The notes under the pieces: generated by a model
The model's input: the letters and a program-made list of their open reading frames with translations, nothing else
The model's database searches: none
Told to the model about the DNA's origin: nothing
Part shown: in pieces, positions 1 to 8,084 of the stretch
How positions within the stretch are numbered: position 1 is the stretch's first letter
How the letters are laid out: each line of letters begins with the position of its first letter
Assembly (NCBI RefSeq): GCF_046542825.1
Contig: NZ_JBKHAQ010000019.1
Span: forward strand, 1 to 32,856
DNA length: 32,856 nucleotides
Direction: 5' to 3'
Source: Rhodosalinus sp046542825
GTDB lineage: Bacteria; Pseudomonadota; Alphaproteobacteria; Rhodobacterales; Rhodobacteraceae
Program-made: the position numbers and the translations under genes

Positions 1-646
<646 letters not shown>

Positions 647-799
647 GAGGCTCCCTTTCGCTCGACGCGGTTGAGGCGGGGGTTAGCACTACGGGGACTG
701 ACAGGCAACGTGGCCTGCGTCGGCCGTCCGCTCCGGCGCCCGGTTTGCACAGCGCATGGGCGGAAGCTAGGAAGCGGCAAGAGAGCGGAGTCGCGTCCC

Positions 800-1396
800 A
801 TGCCCCCATCGCCCCCGCGCCGCGCCTGGCAGAGGATGCTGTCCGGTCGCCGCCTGGACCTGCTGGACCCGACGCCCGTGGACATCGAGATAGAGGACAT
901 CGCGCACGGTCTTGCCTTCGTCGCGCGGTGGAACGGGCAGACCTTGGGCGACTGGCCCTATTCGGTGGCCGAGCATTCGCTGCTGGTCGAGGATCTGTTC
1001 GGCCGGATCGCGCCGGCCGCGCCGCCGCGCTGGCGGCTGGCCGCGCTTCTGCACGATGCACCGGAATACGTGATCGGCGACATGATCTCGCCGGTGAAGT
1101 CGGCGGTGGGCCCCGGCTATGGCGATCTGGAGGTGCGGCTGGCCACCGCGATCCACCTGCGTTTCGGCCTGCCCGCGGCGCTGCCGCAGATCGTGAAGCG
1201 ACAGATCAAGCGCGCCGACAGGGTCAGTGCCTGGCTCGAGGCGGTGCAGATCGCCGGGTTTTCAGAGGCCGAGGCCACGCGCTTCTTCGGCCGCCCGCCC
1301 GACGCGCTGGCCGGCCACAGGATCCGTCCACGCCCGCCGGCCGAGGTGCGCGCCGCCTATCTCGCGCGGCACGCCGAACTGCTTGCCGACACCTAG
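800..1396 (+). CDS. HD-domain phosphohydrolase (YfbR-like)
   Basis: A cytoplasmic 198-residue metal-dependent HD-superfamily phosphohydrolase, possibly a nucleotidase. The likely metal ligands are visible: H59 in VAEHS, the H85-D86 doublet in ALLHDAPEY, and D140 in IKRADRVSAWLEA; GDMISPVK follows the doublet. The reading frame stays open far upstream, but that part is antisense to ahcY and is not family-like. The ATG at 800 was chosen because it begins just before the conserved region (RMLSGRRLDLLDPTPVDIEI) and follows a purine-rich stretch (AGAGCGGAG). The closest described families act on deoxynucleoside monophosphates, but I cannot derive the substrate from sequence. It is divergent from ahcY and followed after 59 bp by a small membrane protein gene. 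Confidence 0.85.
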   Translation: MPPSPPRRAWQRMLSGRRLDLLDPTPVDIEIEDIAHGLAFVARWNGQTLGDWPYSVAEHSLLVEDLFGRIAPAAPPRWRLAALLHDAPEYVIGDMISPVKSAVGPGYGDLEVRLATAIHLRFGLPAALPQIVKRQIKRADRVSAWLEAVQIAGFSEAEATRFFGRPPDALAGHRIRPRPPAEVRAAYLARHAELLADT

Positions 1397-1455
1397 CCAC
1401 CGCGCCCCGCGTCAGCGGGAACCGGGCGGCGCACCGCGCGGTTTACCGCGCTGCC

Positions 1456-1698
1456 ATGGACATCGACACCGAACTCCTGCGCTGGGCCGCGGCCCTTTCC
1501 ACGATCGCCGCTGCGAGCCTCGTGGCTTGGCGCGGCCCTGCGCGGCTCACCGCCCTGGGCTTCGTGCTCTTCAGCTTCGCCGCCGCGTCCTGGATCGTCG
1601 CGGCGCTGATCGACGACGCCCCCGCGCTCGCCCTGCAGAACTTCGTGCTTCTGGGGATCAACCTGATCGGTGTCTGGCGCTGGTTCAGGGTTCTCTAG
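1456..1698 (+). CDS. Small three-helix inner-membrane protein
   Basis: An 80-residue protein made almost wholly of three predicted membrane helices: roughly residues 8-26, 30-52 and 56-76, ending NLIGVWRWFRVL. I do not recognise a named family with confidence. The last helix with its WRW end recalls small membrane proteins related to PnuC/YgjV, but this is weak. No Shine-Dalgarno sequence is visible. Instead a 6-bp hairpin (GCGCGG, loop TTTA, CCGCGC, 1436-1451) ends four bases before the ATG and could limit initiation. The gene follows the HD hydrolase in the same direction and its stop abuts the stop of the convergent lipoprotein gene with no spare base. It is probably real, given its coherent hydrophobic pattern and tight packing. 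Confidence 0.65.
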   Translation: MDIDTELLRWAAALSTIAAASLVAWRGPARLTALGFVLFSFAAASWIVAALIDDAPALALQNFVLLGINLIGVWRWFRVL

Positions 1699-2130
1699 TC
1701 AGGGGCAGGGATGCCCTGCGGACAGCGCCGCGACGCGGCCGTTGGGCGCGAAGGCCGCCTCCACCCCGTCGGGCAGGACCACGGGCGGCCCGCCGGGCGC
1801 CGCGCCCGCGGCGGTGCGCAGCGGCAATGCGCCCGGTGTCGCGCGCCAGCCGGAAAACGCGGCGTCACGGAACGCCAGTTCGAGCCCGCCGGCCCAGCGC
1901 ACGGTTTCGCAACCGGCGTCGCGCCTGCGCGCATCGGGCGCCGATCCAAGCAGGCGGGACACGGCCGCGACCGCCCCCTCGGGCGCGCGAGCGAAGCCGA
2001 TCTCGCGCCCCGCGCCCGCCACGTCCAGACCGCCCACAGCAAGGCGCAGCGCGGTCTCCTGCGCCGGCGGCGGAGCGGGTGCCGCACAGGCGGCGAGTGT
2101 CAGGATCAGGGCAGCAGGCGCCGCCCTCAC
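1699..2130 (-). CDS. Putative lipoprotein, translationally coupled to regA
   Basis: A 143-residue protein with a short signal peptide and a lipobox (LTLAAC, Cys14), so probably an envelope lipoprotein. The rest is Ala/Gly/Pro-rich with one remaining Cys pair (C73-type DAGCETV and the terminal GHPCP), and I recognise no domain. The start is the GTG at 2130, which overlaps the regA stop as GTGA (four-base overlap), indicating translational coupling and co-transcription with senC-regA. In Rhodobacter capsulatus the gene after regA is hvrA, a DNA-binding protein; this gene is not HvrA-like. The function is unknown, and any role in redox regulation is only suggested by position. Confidence 0.72.
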   Translation of the reverse strand: MRAAPAALILTLAACAAPAPPPAQETALRLAVGGLDVAGAGREIGFARAPEGAVAAVSRLLGSAPDARRRDAGCETVRWAGGLELAFRDAAFSGWRATPGALPLRTAAGAAPGGPPVVLPDGVEAAFAPNGRVAALSAGHPCP

Positions 2131-2678
2131 CGGGGGCTGCGCTTGGCGAGGATCCGCTGCAGGGTGCGTCGGTGCATGTTGAGCCGGCGCGCGGTCTCCG
2201 ACACGTTGCGGTCGCAGAGTTCGTAGACGCGCTGGATATGTTCCCAGCGGACACGGTCCGCGCTCATCGGGTTCTCGGGCGGGGGCGGCATGTCCTCGCC
2301 CGTGGCAAGCAGCGCGTTCGTGATGTCGTCGGCATCGGCGGGCTTCGACAGGTAGTCGGTCGCGCCGACCTTGACGGCGGCGACGGCGGTCGCGATCGCG
2401 CCGTAACCGGTCAGCACCACGATGCGGGCATCGGGTCGCGCACCGCGCAACTCCTCGACCACGTCAAGGCCGTTGCCGTCCTCCAGCCGCAGGTCGACCA
2501 CAGCGTAGGCCGGCGGTCGCGCCCTGGCGATCGCCTTGCCCTCGGCCACGGTTCCGGCCATCTCGACCGCGAAGCCGCGTTTCTCCATCGCCTTCGACAG
2601 ACGGCGCAGGAACGCCTCGTCGTCGTCCACCAGCAGAAGTGTCGGATCCTCGCCGATGTCGATCTGGGTCTCGGCCAC
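2127..2678 (-). CDS. regA: Redox response regulator RegA (PrrA/ActR family)
   Basis: DNA-binding response regulator of the RegB/RegA two-component system, which controls photosynthesis, respiration, carbon and nitrogen fixation genes in response to redox state. The 183 residues match the family length. The receiver domain has the acidic pocket VDDD (18-20), phosphoacceptor D62 in AVVDLRLEDG, and K112 in YLSKPAD. A four-proline hinge (131-134) leads to a Fis-like helix-turn-helix (about 158-179, NVSETARRLNMHRRTLQRIL), nearly invariant in the family. The start is GTG at 2678, giving (M)AETQ as in Rhodobacter proteins that begin MAE, with AAGGTGG upstream. Longer in-frame starts add unrelated residues. 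It lies 73 bp after senC, and its stop overlaps the downstream lipoprotein start. Confidence 0.97.
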   Translation of the reverse strand: MAETQIDIGEDPTLLLVDDDEAFLRRLSKAMEKRGFAVEMAGTVAEGKAIARARPPAYAVVDLRLEDGNGLDVVEELRGARPDARIVVLTGYGAIATAVAAVKVGATDYLSKPADADDITNALLATGEDMPPPPENPMSADRVRWEHIQRVYELCDRNVSETARRLNMHRRTLQRILAKRSPR

Positions 2679-2751
2679 GAAAGCCACCTTCGGTTGCCTC
2701 TTGACACGCGAGTTAGGCCGACTTGCCGCGGCGGTCAAATCGTATCGTGCG

Positions 2752-3393
2752 TCAACTCCGTTCGACGAAGCATTCGATCTGCTCCGCCAACTGTTCGGGG
2801 TCGAGGTCGCGGCGGAAGAACTCGACGAACCCGTGCCCCGGCAGGACGAGATAGCTGAAGGTCGAATGATCGACGAGATAGAACTCCTCCTCGCCGTCGT
2901 CATGCGCGTTGTAATAGGTGCGATAGGCCTGGCTCGCGGCCTTGACCTGCTCGGGCGAGCCGGTCAGCCCGATCATCCGCGGGTGCATGTTGGCCGCGAA
3001 ATCGCCCACCACCTCGGGCGTGTCGCGCTCCGGGTCCACGGAGATGAAGACCGGCGTCACCTCGTGCCCCCGCTCTTCCAGCAGATCGACCGCCACGGCA
3101 TTGCGCGCCACGTCCAGGGGGCAGACATCGGGGCAGAAGGTGTAGCCGAAATAGAGCAGCGAGGGTTCGGTGATCACCTCCGCGTCGGTCACCGTCTCGC
3201 CCGCCGCGTTCACCAGCGTGAAGGGGCCGCCGATCTGGCCGGAGCCGCCGGCAACCTGCCCCGCCCGGCACGCCGCGAAGCGGTCCTCTTCACCGCCGAA
3301 GAGCCGCGACAACCAGCCCTGCGCCTCTGCCGTGCCGGCGCCGAGCGTGCCCGCCACCATCGCCGCACACAGGATCGCGCCAATCCGTCCCAT
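2752..3393 (-). CDS. senC: SCO1/SenC family copper chaperone (SenC/PrrC)
   Basis: A periplasmic or membrane-anchored thioredoxin-fold protein that delivers copper to cytochrome c oxidase and links the oxidase to RegB signalling. The 213-residue product has a signal segment (MGRIGAILCAAMVAGTLGAG, then TAEAQG). The copper motif is CPDVC (C87 and C91) with the distal ligand H176 in LVDHSTF. VDPERDTP (119-126) is also typical of the family. ATG 3393 was chosen over an upstream in-frame start because it has a good GGGAGGA site and begins the signal peptide directly. It is the first gene of the senC-regA-lipoprotein unit and is divergent from regB, the classic arrangement in Rhodobacter relatives. 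Confidence 0.95.
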   Translation of the reverse strand: MGRIGAILCAAMVAGTLGAGTAEAQGWLSRLFGGEEDRFAACRAGQVAGGSGQIGGPFTLVNAAGETVTDAEVITEPSLLYFGYTFCPDVCPLDVARNAVAVDLLEERGHEVTPVFISVDPERDTPEVVGDFAANMHPRMIGLTGSPEQVKAASQAYRTYYNAHDDGEEEFYLVDHSTFSYLVLPGHGFVEFFRRDLDPEQLAEQIECFVERS

Positions 3394-3480
3394 CGCCTTG
3401 TCCTCCCGCCACTGCAATTGATCCGGTGATGCCGCAGACCTAAACATTGCCGCAACCGCCGCAAGGGATCAAAAGCGCGC
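3394..3480. promoter_or_regulatory. Divergent senC/regB control region with repeated GCCGCA and a 7-bp inverted repeat
   Basis: This 87-bp region must carry the promoters of both senC and regB. GCCGCA occurs three times in one orientation, starting at 3431, 3449 and 3458 (spacings 18 and 9). TTGATCC (3418-3424) and GGATCAA (3466-3472) form an inverted repeat around the block. RegA is known to autoregulate this locus in Rhodobacter, so these are candidate RegA contacts, but RegA sites are degenerate and I cannot assign them firmly. Confidence 0.45.
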
Positions 3481-4872
3481 ATGTCCGACACCGATCTATC
3501 CGTTCTGCCCGGACAGCGCCGGGGCAACTGGATCCGTCTGCGCACGCTCATCCTGCTGCGCTGGATGGCGATCACGGGACAGCTGACCGCGGTGGCCATC
3601 GCCTACTGGGGCCTGCGGCTCGACCTCGAACTGGGGCTGTGCTTCCTGTTGATCGGGGCGGCGGTGATCGTGAACCTGATCGCCACCTTCGTGTTCCCGG
3701 AAACCAAGCGGCTGAGCGAGCGGGAAACCGCGGCGCTCGCGCTGTTCGACATCCTGCAGCTGGGCCTGCTGCTGTCGCTCACCGGCGGGCTGCACAATCC
3801 CTTCGCACTCTTGCTGCTGGGTCCGGTGACGGTCTCGGCCTCGGTGCTCACGCTGCGCTCAACCCTGCTTCTGGGCGCGGTGGCGGTCGCGGCGGTCACC
3901 CTGCTGGGGCTCGTCCATCTGCCGCTTCGCACGGCGTCGGGCGAGGTGCTGCGCACGCCGCCCGTCCTGCTGGCCGGGACCTGGGCCGCGCTGGTGATCG
4001 CGCTGGTCTTCCTGTCGATCTATTCGCGGCGCATCAGCAGCGAGATGCACGCGATGTCCGACGCCCTGACCGCGACGCAGATGGCGCTGGCGCGCGAACA
4101 GAAGCTGACCGACCTGGGCGGCGTGGTGGCTGCGGCGGCGCACGAACTGGGGACACCGCTGGCCACGATCAAGCTGACCTCCGCGGAACTCATGGAGGAG
4201 CTGGGCGAGCATCCCGAATTGCGCGAGGACGCGGCCCTGATCCGCGATCAGGCCGACCGCTGCCGCGACATCCTGCGCTCAATGGGTCGCGCGGGAAAGG
4301 AGGATCTTCTCGTCAAGCAGGCCCCTCTGGAAGAGATCGTGCGCGAGGCGGTCGAGCCACACGAGGACCGGGGAAAGCGCATCCGGCACGCCCTGTCACC
4401 GGCCTGCGAGGGGCCGCAACCCTCCGTGCTGCGCCGGCCCGAGATCGTCCACGGATTGCGCAACCTCGTTCAGAACGCCGTGGATTTCGCCCGCGGCGAA
4501 GTGCGGATCGAGAGCGGCTGGACGCCCGATCGCATCTGGATCCGGATCGCGGACGACGGACCGGGCTTTCCGAGCGGCGTGCTCGCGCGGATCGGCGAGC
4601 CCTTCATGCGCAGCCGGCGCAGCGAGCGTGAACGCGCACAGCGGCCCGGCTACGAGGGGATGGGGCTGGGCCTCTTCATTGCCAAGACGCTGCTGGAGCG
4701 CTCGGGCGCCGAATTGACCTTTGCCAATGGCGGCGACGCGCCGCGCGGCCCGGGCGGAGCGCCCGCCCTGCGCGGCGCGATCGTCGAGGTCGCCTGGCCA
4801 CGCCGCAAGATCGACGCGGTCGCTGGCGAGACCCCCGTGCCGCGGGGACAGAACCGGCCGATCAGCGCCTGA
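3481..4872 (+). CDS. regB: Redox sensor histidine kinase RegB (PrrB)
   Basis: Inner-membrane histidine kinase that senses quinone-pool and redox state and phosphorylates RegA. The 463 residues match the family. The N-terminal part (about 25-182) has six hydrophobic segments including the quinone-binding motif GGLHNPF (102-108). The phosphorylated histidine is H221 in AAAHELGTPL, and the redox-active cysteine is C261 in ADRCRDILRSMGR. ATPase boxes follow: N-box NLVQNAV (328-334), G1 DDGPGF (358-363), G2 GMGLGLF (393-399). RPGYEGMGLGLFIAKTLLER is almost identical to Rhodobacter RegB. The gene is divergent from senC-regA. It is followed by a small hairpin and a CtrA-type box before the PAS protein gene. 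Confidence 0.98.
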   Translation: MSDTDLSVLPGQRRGNWIRLRTLILLRWMAITGQLTAVAIAYWGLRLDLELGLCFLLIGAAVIVNLIATFVFPETKRLSERETAALALFDILQLGLLLSLTGGLHNPFALLLLGPVTVSASVLTLRSTLLLGAVAVAAVTLLGLVHLPLRTASGEVLRTPPVLLAGTWAALVIALVFLSIYSRRISSEMHAMSDALTATQMALAREQKLTDLGGVVAAAAHELGTPLATIKLTSAELMEELGEHPELREDAALIRDQADRCRDILRSMGRAGKEDLLVKQAPLEEIVREAVEPHEDRGKRIRHALSPACEGPQPSVLRRPEIVHGLRNLVQNAVDFARGEVRIESGWTPDRIWIRIADDGPGFPSGVLARIGEPFMRSRRSERERAQRPGYEGMGLGLFIAKTLLERSGAELTFANGGDAPRGPGGAPALRGAIVEVAWPRRKIDAVAGETPVPRGQNRPISA

Positions 4873-4875
4873 CGC

Positions 4876-4893
4876 CGGGGCACAGACGCCCCG
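4876..4893 (+). terminator. Small GC hairpin after regB
   Basis: CGGGGC (4876-4881) and GCCCCG (4888-4893) form a perfect 6-bp stem with a 6-base loop, three bases past the regB stop. No T-run follows, so termination strength is uncertain. It lies directly before the CtrA-type box and may separate regB from the PAS gene. Confidence 0.4.
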
Positions 4894-4894
4894 C

Positions 4895-4910
4895 TTAACG
4901 GTTCCTTAAC
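4895..4910 (+). promoter_or_regulatory. CtrA binding box (TTAA-N7-TTAAC)
   Basis: TTAA (4895-4898), seven bases, then TTAAC (4906-4910) matches the full CtrA consensus exactly. It lies 45 bp upstream of the start of the PAS protein gene in a short intergenic gap, where CtrA sites usually act. No other full match was noticed between genes in this window. Binding is inferred, not shown. Confidence 0.7.
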
Positions 4911-4955
4911 CAAGCGGCGCGATGCAAGGCCCACCCAGACCTGGGGGATGCCGTC

Positions 4956-6497
4956 TTGGAACCTGGACTACTGGTCGTCATCGCGGTCTGCAGCCTTGCC
5001 GCAGCGGGCCTTGCCGTGGCGCTGATCACGACGCGGCGCGACACCGCACGACAGGTCGCAGGGGCAACGGACAGTCCGTTGGCACTGCTCGTCGAAGACA
5101 GCGAGATCACCGATGCGACGCCGGCTGCGCAGGATCTGCTCGATCCCCGCGGCGGTGCGGATTGGCCGGCGCTGGTCCCTGTCTTCGGGCCGCGCTTTTC
5201 CGGTTTTCCCGCCGACTTCGAGCAAGCTCTGGCGCAGGCGCCGCTGCAGCTGACGGACGACCATGGCATCCTGCGGATCGCGCCGCAGGGTCCGGGGGTG
5301 CTGCGCGTCACGCTCGACGATCCTGCGCCCGATCCGGTTGCGCGTCACCGCGCCGCCCGGCGTGCGCAGGAACATGCCGCCATGCGCGCCGCCGCCGACC
5401 TGTCGCCCCATCCAAGCTGGCAGGTCGACCAGACAGGCCGCGTGACCTGGGCCAACGCTGCCTATCTGTCGCTTGCGCGCGAATCGCTTGCCTGGGCGGA
5501 GGGGGCGGCCCTGCCGAAACTCTTCGATTTGCCGCACGCAGGCGGACCACCGCGGCGCGTCTCGCTGACCCTCCCCGACGGCGACACCCGTCGATGGTTC
5601 GACGTGACCGCAAGCGACTGCGGCACCACCCGGATCGGCCTGGCCAGCGACGTCGATGCCGTGGTCCATGGCGAAACCGCGCAACGCACCTTTGTCCAGA
5701 CCCTCACCAAGATCTTTGCACAGCTATCGGTGGGCCTTGCGGTCTTCGACAAGGAGCGCGATCTCGCGCTGTTCAACCCGGCGCTGCTGGACCTCACCGG
5801 CCTTCCGGCCGAGCGGTTGAGCGCCCGGCCCAGCCTGAGCGCGTTCTTCGATCACCTGCGCGAGGCCCGGGTGATGCCGGAACCGCGCGACTATGCCGCC
5901 TGGCGCAAAAGGATCACGAACCTCGCGCAGCCGGGCAGCACCGCAACCTACAGCGACACCTGGAGCCTGCCCTCGGGCCTCGTCTACCGGGTCAGCGGAC
6001 GGCCGCAGCCCGATGGCGCCGTCGCGGTTCTGATCGAGGATGTCACCAGCGAGATATCCCTGACACGCAGGTTCCGGACCGACCTGGAACTGGGACAGGG
6101 GGTGCTCGACTCGCTCGACGACGCGCTGGCCGTCTTCTCTCCGCAGGGCGTTCTGGTGCTGACCAACGCGGCCTACCGCAGGCTTTGGGGCGTCAATCCC
6201 GACGTGTCCCTGCGCGAAACCACCCGCTGCGAGGCGATCGGGCAGTGGCAGGACCGCAGCGGTCCGGGAACCGACTGGAGCGGCCTGCGCGATGCGCTCG
6301 CCGCGCGCGGCGACGCGGTGCGCTGGCAAGGGCACGCAACACTGCACGACGGCACGCTGCTTGACCTGCGCGCCCTGCCCCTTCCCGGCGGCGCGGCCCT
6401 CGTGCTGTTCGCCGCGCCCGATGGCCGCGTCGGCGCCGCCAGACCCGCTGCCGGGATGATTCACCTGCCGCAAAACGGGCGGGCAGAGGCCGTCTGA
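4956..6497 (+). CDS. divL: Membrane-anchored multi-PAS regulatory protein, probable DivL-type
   Basis: A 513-residue protein with one N-terminal membrane helix (about 3-25) and then PAS-like units: a weak one near 40-120, and clearer ones near 150-240 (WQVDQTGRVTWANAAYLSLA), 255-360 (VGLAVFDKERDLALFNPALL) and 375-470 (DALAVFSPQGVLVLTNAAYR). There is no phosphoacceptor-histidine domain, ATPase, GGDEF or other output domain. In Rhodobacter capsulatus a kinase-less PAS protein called DivL regulates CtrA and gene transfer agent production; size, architecture and the upstream CtrA box fit that protein, so identity is likely but inferred. The start is TTG 4956, preceded by GGGGGA at suitable spacing; no ATG occurs in frame until residue 143. 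Confidence 0.75.
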   Translation: MEPGLLVVIAVCSLAAAGLAVALITTRRDTARQVAGATDSPLALLVEDSEITDATPAAQDLLDPRGGADWPALVPVFGPRFSGFPADFEQALAQAPLQLTDDHGILRIAPQGPGVLRVTLDDPAPDPVARHRAARRAQEHAAMRAAADLSPHPSWQVDQTGRVTWANAAYLSLARESLAWAEGAALPKLFDLPHAGGPPRRVSLTLPDGDTRRWFDVTASDCGTTRIGLASDVDAVVHGETAQRTFVQTLTKIFAQLSVGLAVFDKERDLALFNPALLDLTGLPAERLSARPSLSAFFDHLREARVMPEPRDYAAWRKRITNLAQPGSTATYSDTWSLPSGLVYRVSGRPQPDGAVAVLIEDVTSEISLTRRFRTDLELGQGVLDSLDDALAVFSPQGVLVLTNAAYRRLWGVNPDVSLRETTRCEAIGQWQDRSGPGTDWSGLRDALAARGDAVRWQGHATLHDGTLLDLRALPLPGGAALVLFAAPDGRVGAARPAAGMIHLPQNGRAEAV

Positions 6498-6544
6498 CGC
6501 CAGCGCGACGCCCTGCCAGGCGCGGCGTGTGCGGTTCGCAAGAG

Positions 6545-6564
6545 CGTGGCAGACCGCCGCCACG
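6545..6564 (+). terminator. Weak hairpin between the PAS gene and tsaE
   Basis: CGTGGC (6545-6550) and GCCACG (6559-6564) form a 6-bp stem with an 8-base loop followed by GGTTTCC. It lies in the 104-bp gap after the PAS gene. It may be a terminator, but short GC stems are common by chance at this composition. Confidence 0.25.
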
Positions 6565-6601
6565 GGTTTCCGCGACAGGCACGGCGCGATACTGTCGGGG
6601 C

Positions 6602-7087
6602 ATGACCCGTCGACGCCGGCTAGAACTGCATCTTTCGTCTCCCGAGGCCACCACGATGCTGGCCCGTGAACTGGCGCCGCGGCTCTCGCCCGGCGACACG
6701 CTCCTGCTGGCGGGCCCCGTCGGCGCGGGCAAGTCGCATTTCGCGCGCGCCCTGATCGGCGCGCTTCTGACCGGACCAGAGGACATTCCCTCGCCCACCT
6801 ATACGCTGGTGCAAGGCTATGACGGACACAGCGGACCGGTATGGCACGCCGACCTCTACCGTCTGGGCGATGCCGGCGAACTGGCCGAACTGGGCCTCGA
6901 AGAGGCGTTCGGCACCGCCATCTGCGTAGTGGAATGGCCGGAACGGCTGGGCGGCATGGCACCGGAGGACGCGCTGGAGCTTGCATTCTCGCCCGACGAC
7001 GGGCCGGAGACCCGGCGCCTCGGGATAAGCTGGACGGCGCCCCGCTGGGACGCCGTGATGCGGGAGCTTGCCGATGCCGCCGCCTGA
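6602..7087 (+). CDS. tsaE: tRNA threonylcarbamoyladenosine biosynthesis ATPase TsaE
   Basis: P-loop ATPase that works with TsaB and TsaD to form t6A at position 37 of ANN-decoding tRNAs. The 161 residues match the usual length. Motifs: Walker A GPVGAGKS (38-45), SPTYTLVQ (64-71), HADLYRL (82-88), and EWPERL (111-116), all standard for TsaE. ATG 6602 follows a CGGGG sequence and precedes a basic start (MTRRRRLELHL). The end overlaps amgK by 14 bases, beginning a run of overlapping genes through addA. In alphaproteobacteria tsaE is commonly found next to this cell-wall kinase pair. Confidence 0.95.
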   Translation: MTRRRRLELHLSSPEATTMLARELAPRLSPGDTLLLAGPVGAGKSHFARALIGALLTGPEDIPSPTYTLVQGYDGHSGPVWHADLYRLGDAGELAELGLEEAFGTAICVVEWPERLGGMAPEDALELAFSPDDGPETRRLGISWTAPRWDAVMRELADAAA

Positions 7088-8084
7088 CGCCGGCCGCGCG
7101 GCCGCACGCCTGCGCTTTCTGGACCGGGCGGGCTGGGCCGGGGCCATGCGACACCCGCTCGCAGGCGATGCCTCGGCGCGGCTCTACCAGCGCCTCGTGC
7201 GGTCCGACGGCACGCGGGCCGTCCTGATGGATGCCGATCCGGCACGGGACGGATCCACCCGGTCCTTCGTCGCCGTGGCGAGGTTCCTGCACGCCGCCGA
7301 TCTCAGCGCGCCCCGCATCTACGCGGCCGAGGCAGCGCAGGGGTTTCTCCTGCTCGAGGATCTTGGCGATGGGCTGTTCGCGCGGCTGGCCGAACGCGAT
7401 CCATCGACGGAACCCGCGCTTTACGCAGCCGCGGGCGAGGTGCTGGCCGCGCTGCAGCACCATACGCCGCCGGCCGACTGGCCGCGCGCCACGCCCGGCC
7501 ACCTGGGCCAGGCGCTGGCCCCGCTCTTCGATCACTACGCCCCCGAGGCCGCGGCGCTGCGGGCCCCTGCAGCGGCCGCACTGGCCCGGGCGCTCGAGGC
7601 CCTGGGCGAAACGACCGCCGTGCCCATCCTGCGAGACTACCACGCCGAGAACCTGATCTGGCTGCCGGAGCGGGACGGTCCCGCCCGGGTGGGGCTGCTG
7701 GACTTTCAGGACGCGATGGCGGGGCATCCGGCCTATGATCTCGCCTCGCTCACGCGCGACGCACGGCGCGACGTGTCGCCCGCCGCGGCAGAGGCAGCGC
7801 TCGACGCCTTCCTTGCCGCGACGGGGCGGGCGCGGGACGCGACCGAGGCCGCGATGGCGCTTCTGGGCGCGCAGCGCAACCTGCGCATCCTGGGCATTTT
7901 CGCCCGGCTGGCCGAAACGGGCAAACCGCGGTATCTGGCCCTCATGCCCCGCGTCTGGCGCCACCTGCAGGCCGATCTTGCCCATCCCGCCGCCGCCCCG
8001 GTGGCGCGGGCGCTGGGCGATGCCCTGCCGCCGCCGGACGACGCGCGGCTGGACGGACTGAGGCGCGCATGCCCGACGCCGTGA
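7074..8084 (+). CDS. amgK: N-acetylmuramate/N-acetylglucosamine anomeric kinase AmgK
   Basis: Aminoglycoside-phosphotransferase-fold sugar kinase. AmgK phosphorylates MurNAc (and GlcNAc) at the anomeric hydroxyl, feeding the peptidoglycan recycling shortcut that bypasses MurA and so lowers sensitivity to fosfomycin. The 336 residues carry the kinase-like catalytic motifs DYHAENLIW (HxxN type) and LLDFQDAMAGHPAYDL, plus the nucleotide-clamp region LLEDLGDGLF. ATG 7074 was preferred over the TTG at 7068 because GGGAG (7062-7066) is correctly spaced for it. It overlaps tsaE by 14 bases and murU by 16. Adjacency to MurU, its metabolic partner, makes the specific assignment likely; sequence alone says only phosphotransferase family. 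Confidence 0.88.
   Translation: MPPPDAGRAAARLRFLDRAGWAGAMRHPLAGDASARLYQRLVRSDGTRAVLMDADPARDGSTRSFVAVARFLHAADLSAPRIYAAEAAQGFLLLEDLGDGLFARLAERDPSTEPALYAAAGEVLAALQHHTPPADWPRATPGHLGQALAPLFDHYAPEAAALRAPAAAALARALEALGETTAVPILRDYHAENLIWLPERDGPARVGLLDFQDAMAGHPAYDLASLTRDARRDVSPAAAEAALDAFLAATGRARDATEAAMALLGAQRNLRILGIFARLAETGKPRYLALMPRVWRHLQADLAHPAAAPVARALGDALPPPDDARLDGLRRACPTP

Noticed and set aside
647..799. SAH or SAM/SAH riboswitch upstream of ahcY
   Set aside because: No recognisable conserved core; the known SAM/SAH type in Rhodobacterales is associated with metK.
3418..3431. TTGAT-N4 half of an FNR site in the senC-regB gap
   Set aside because: The second half (TGATG) does not match ATCAA, so no full FnrL site.
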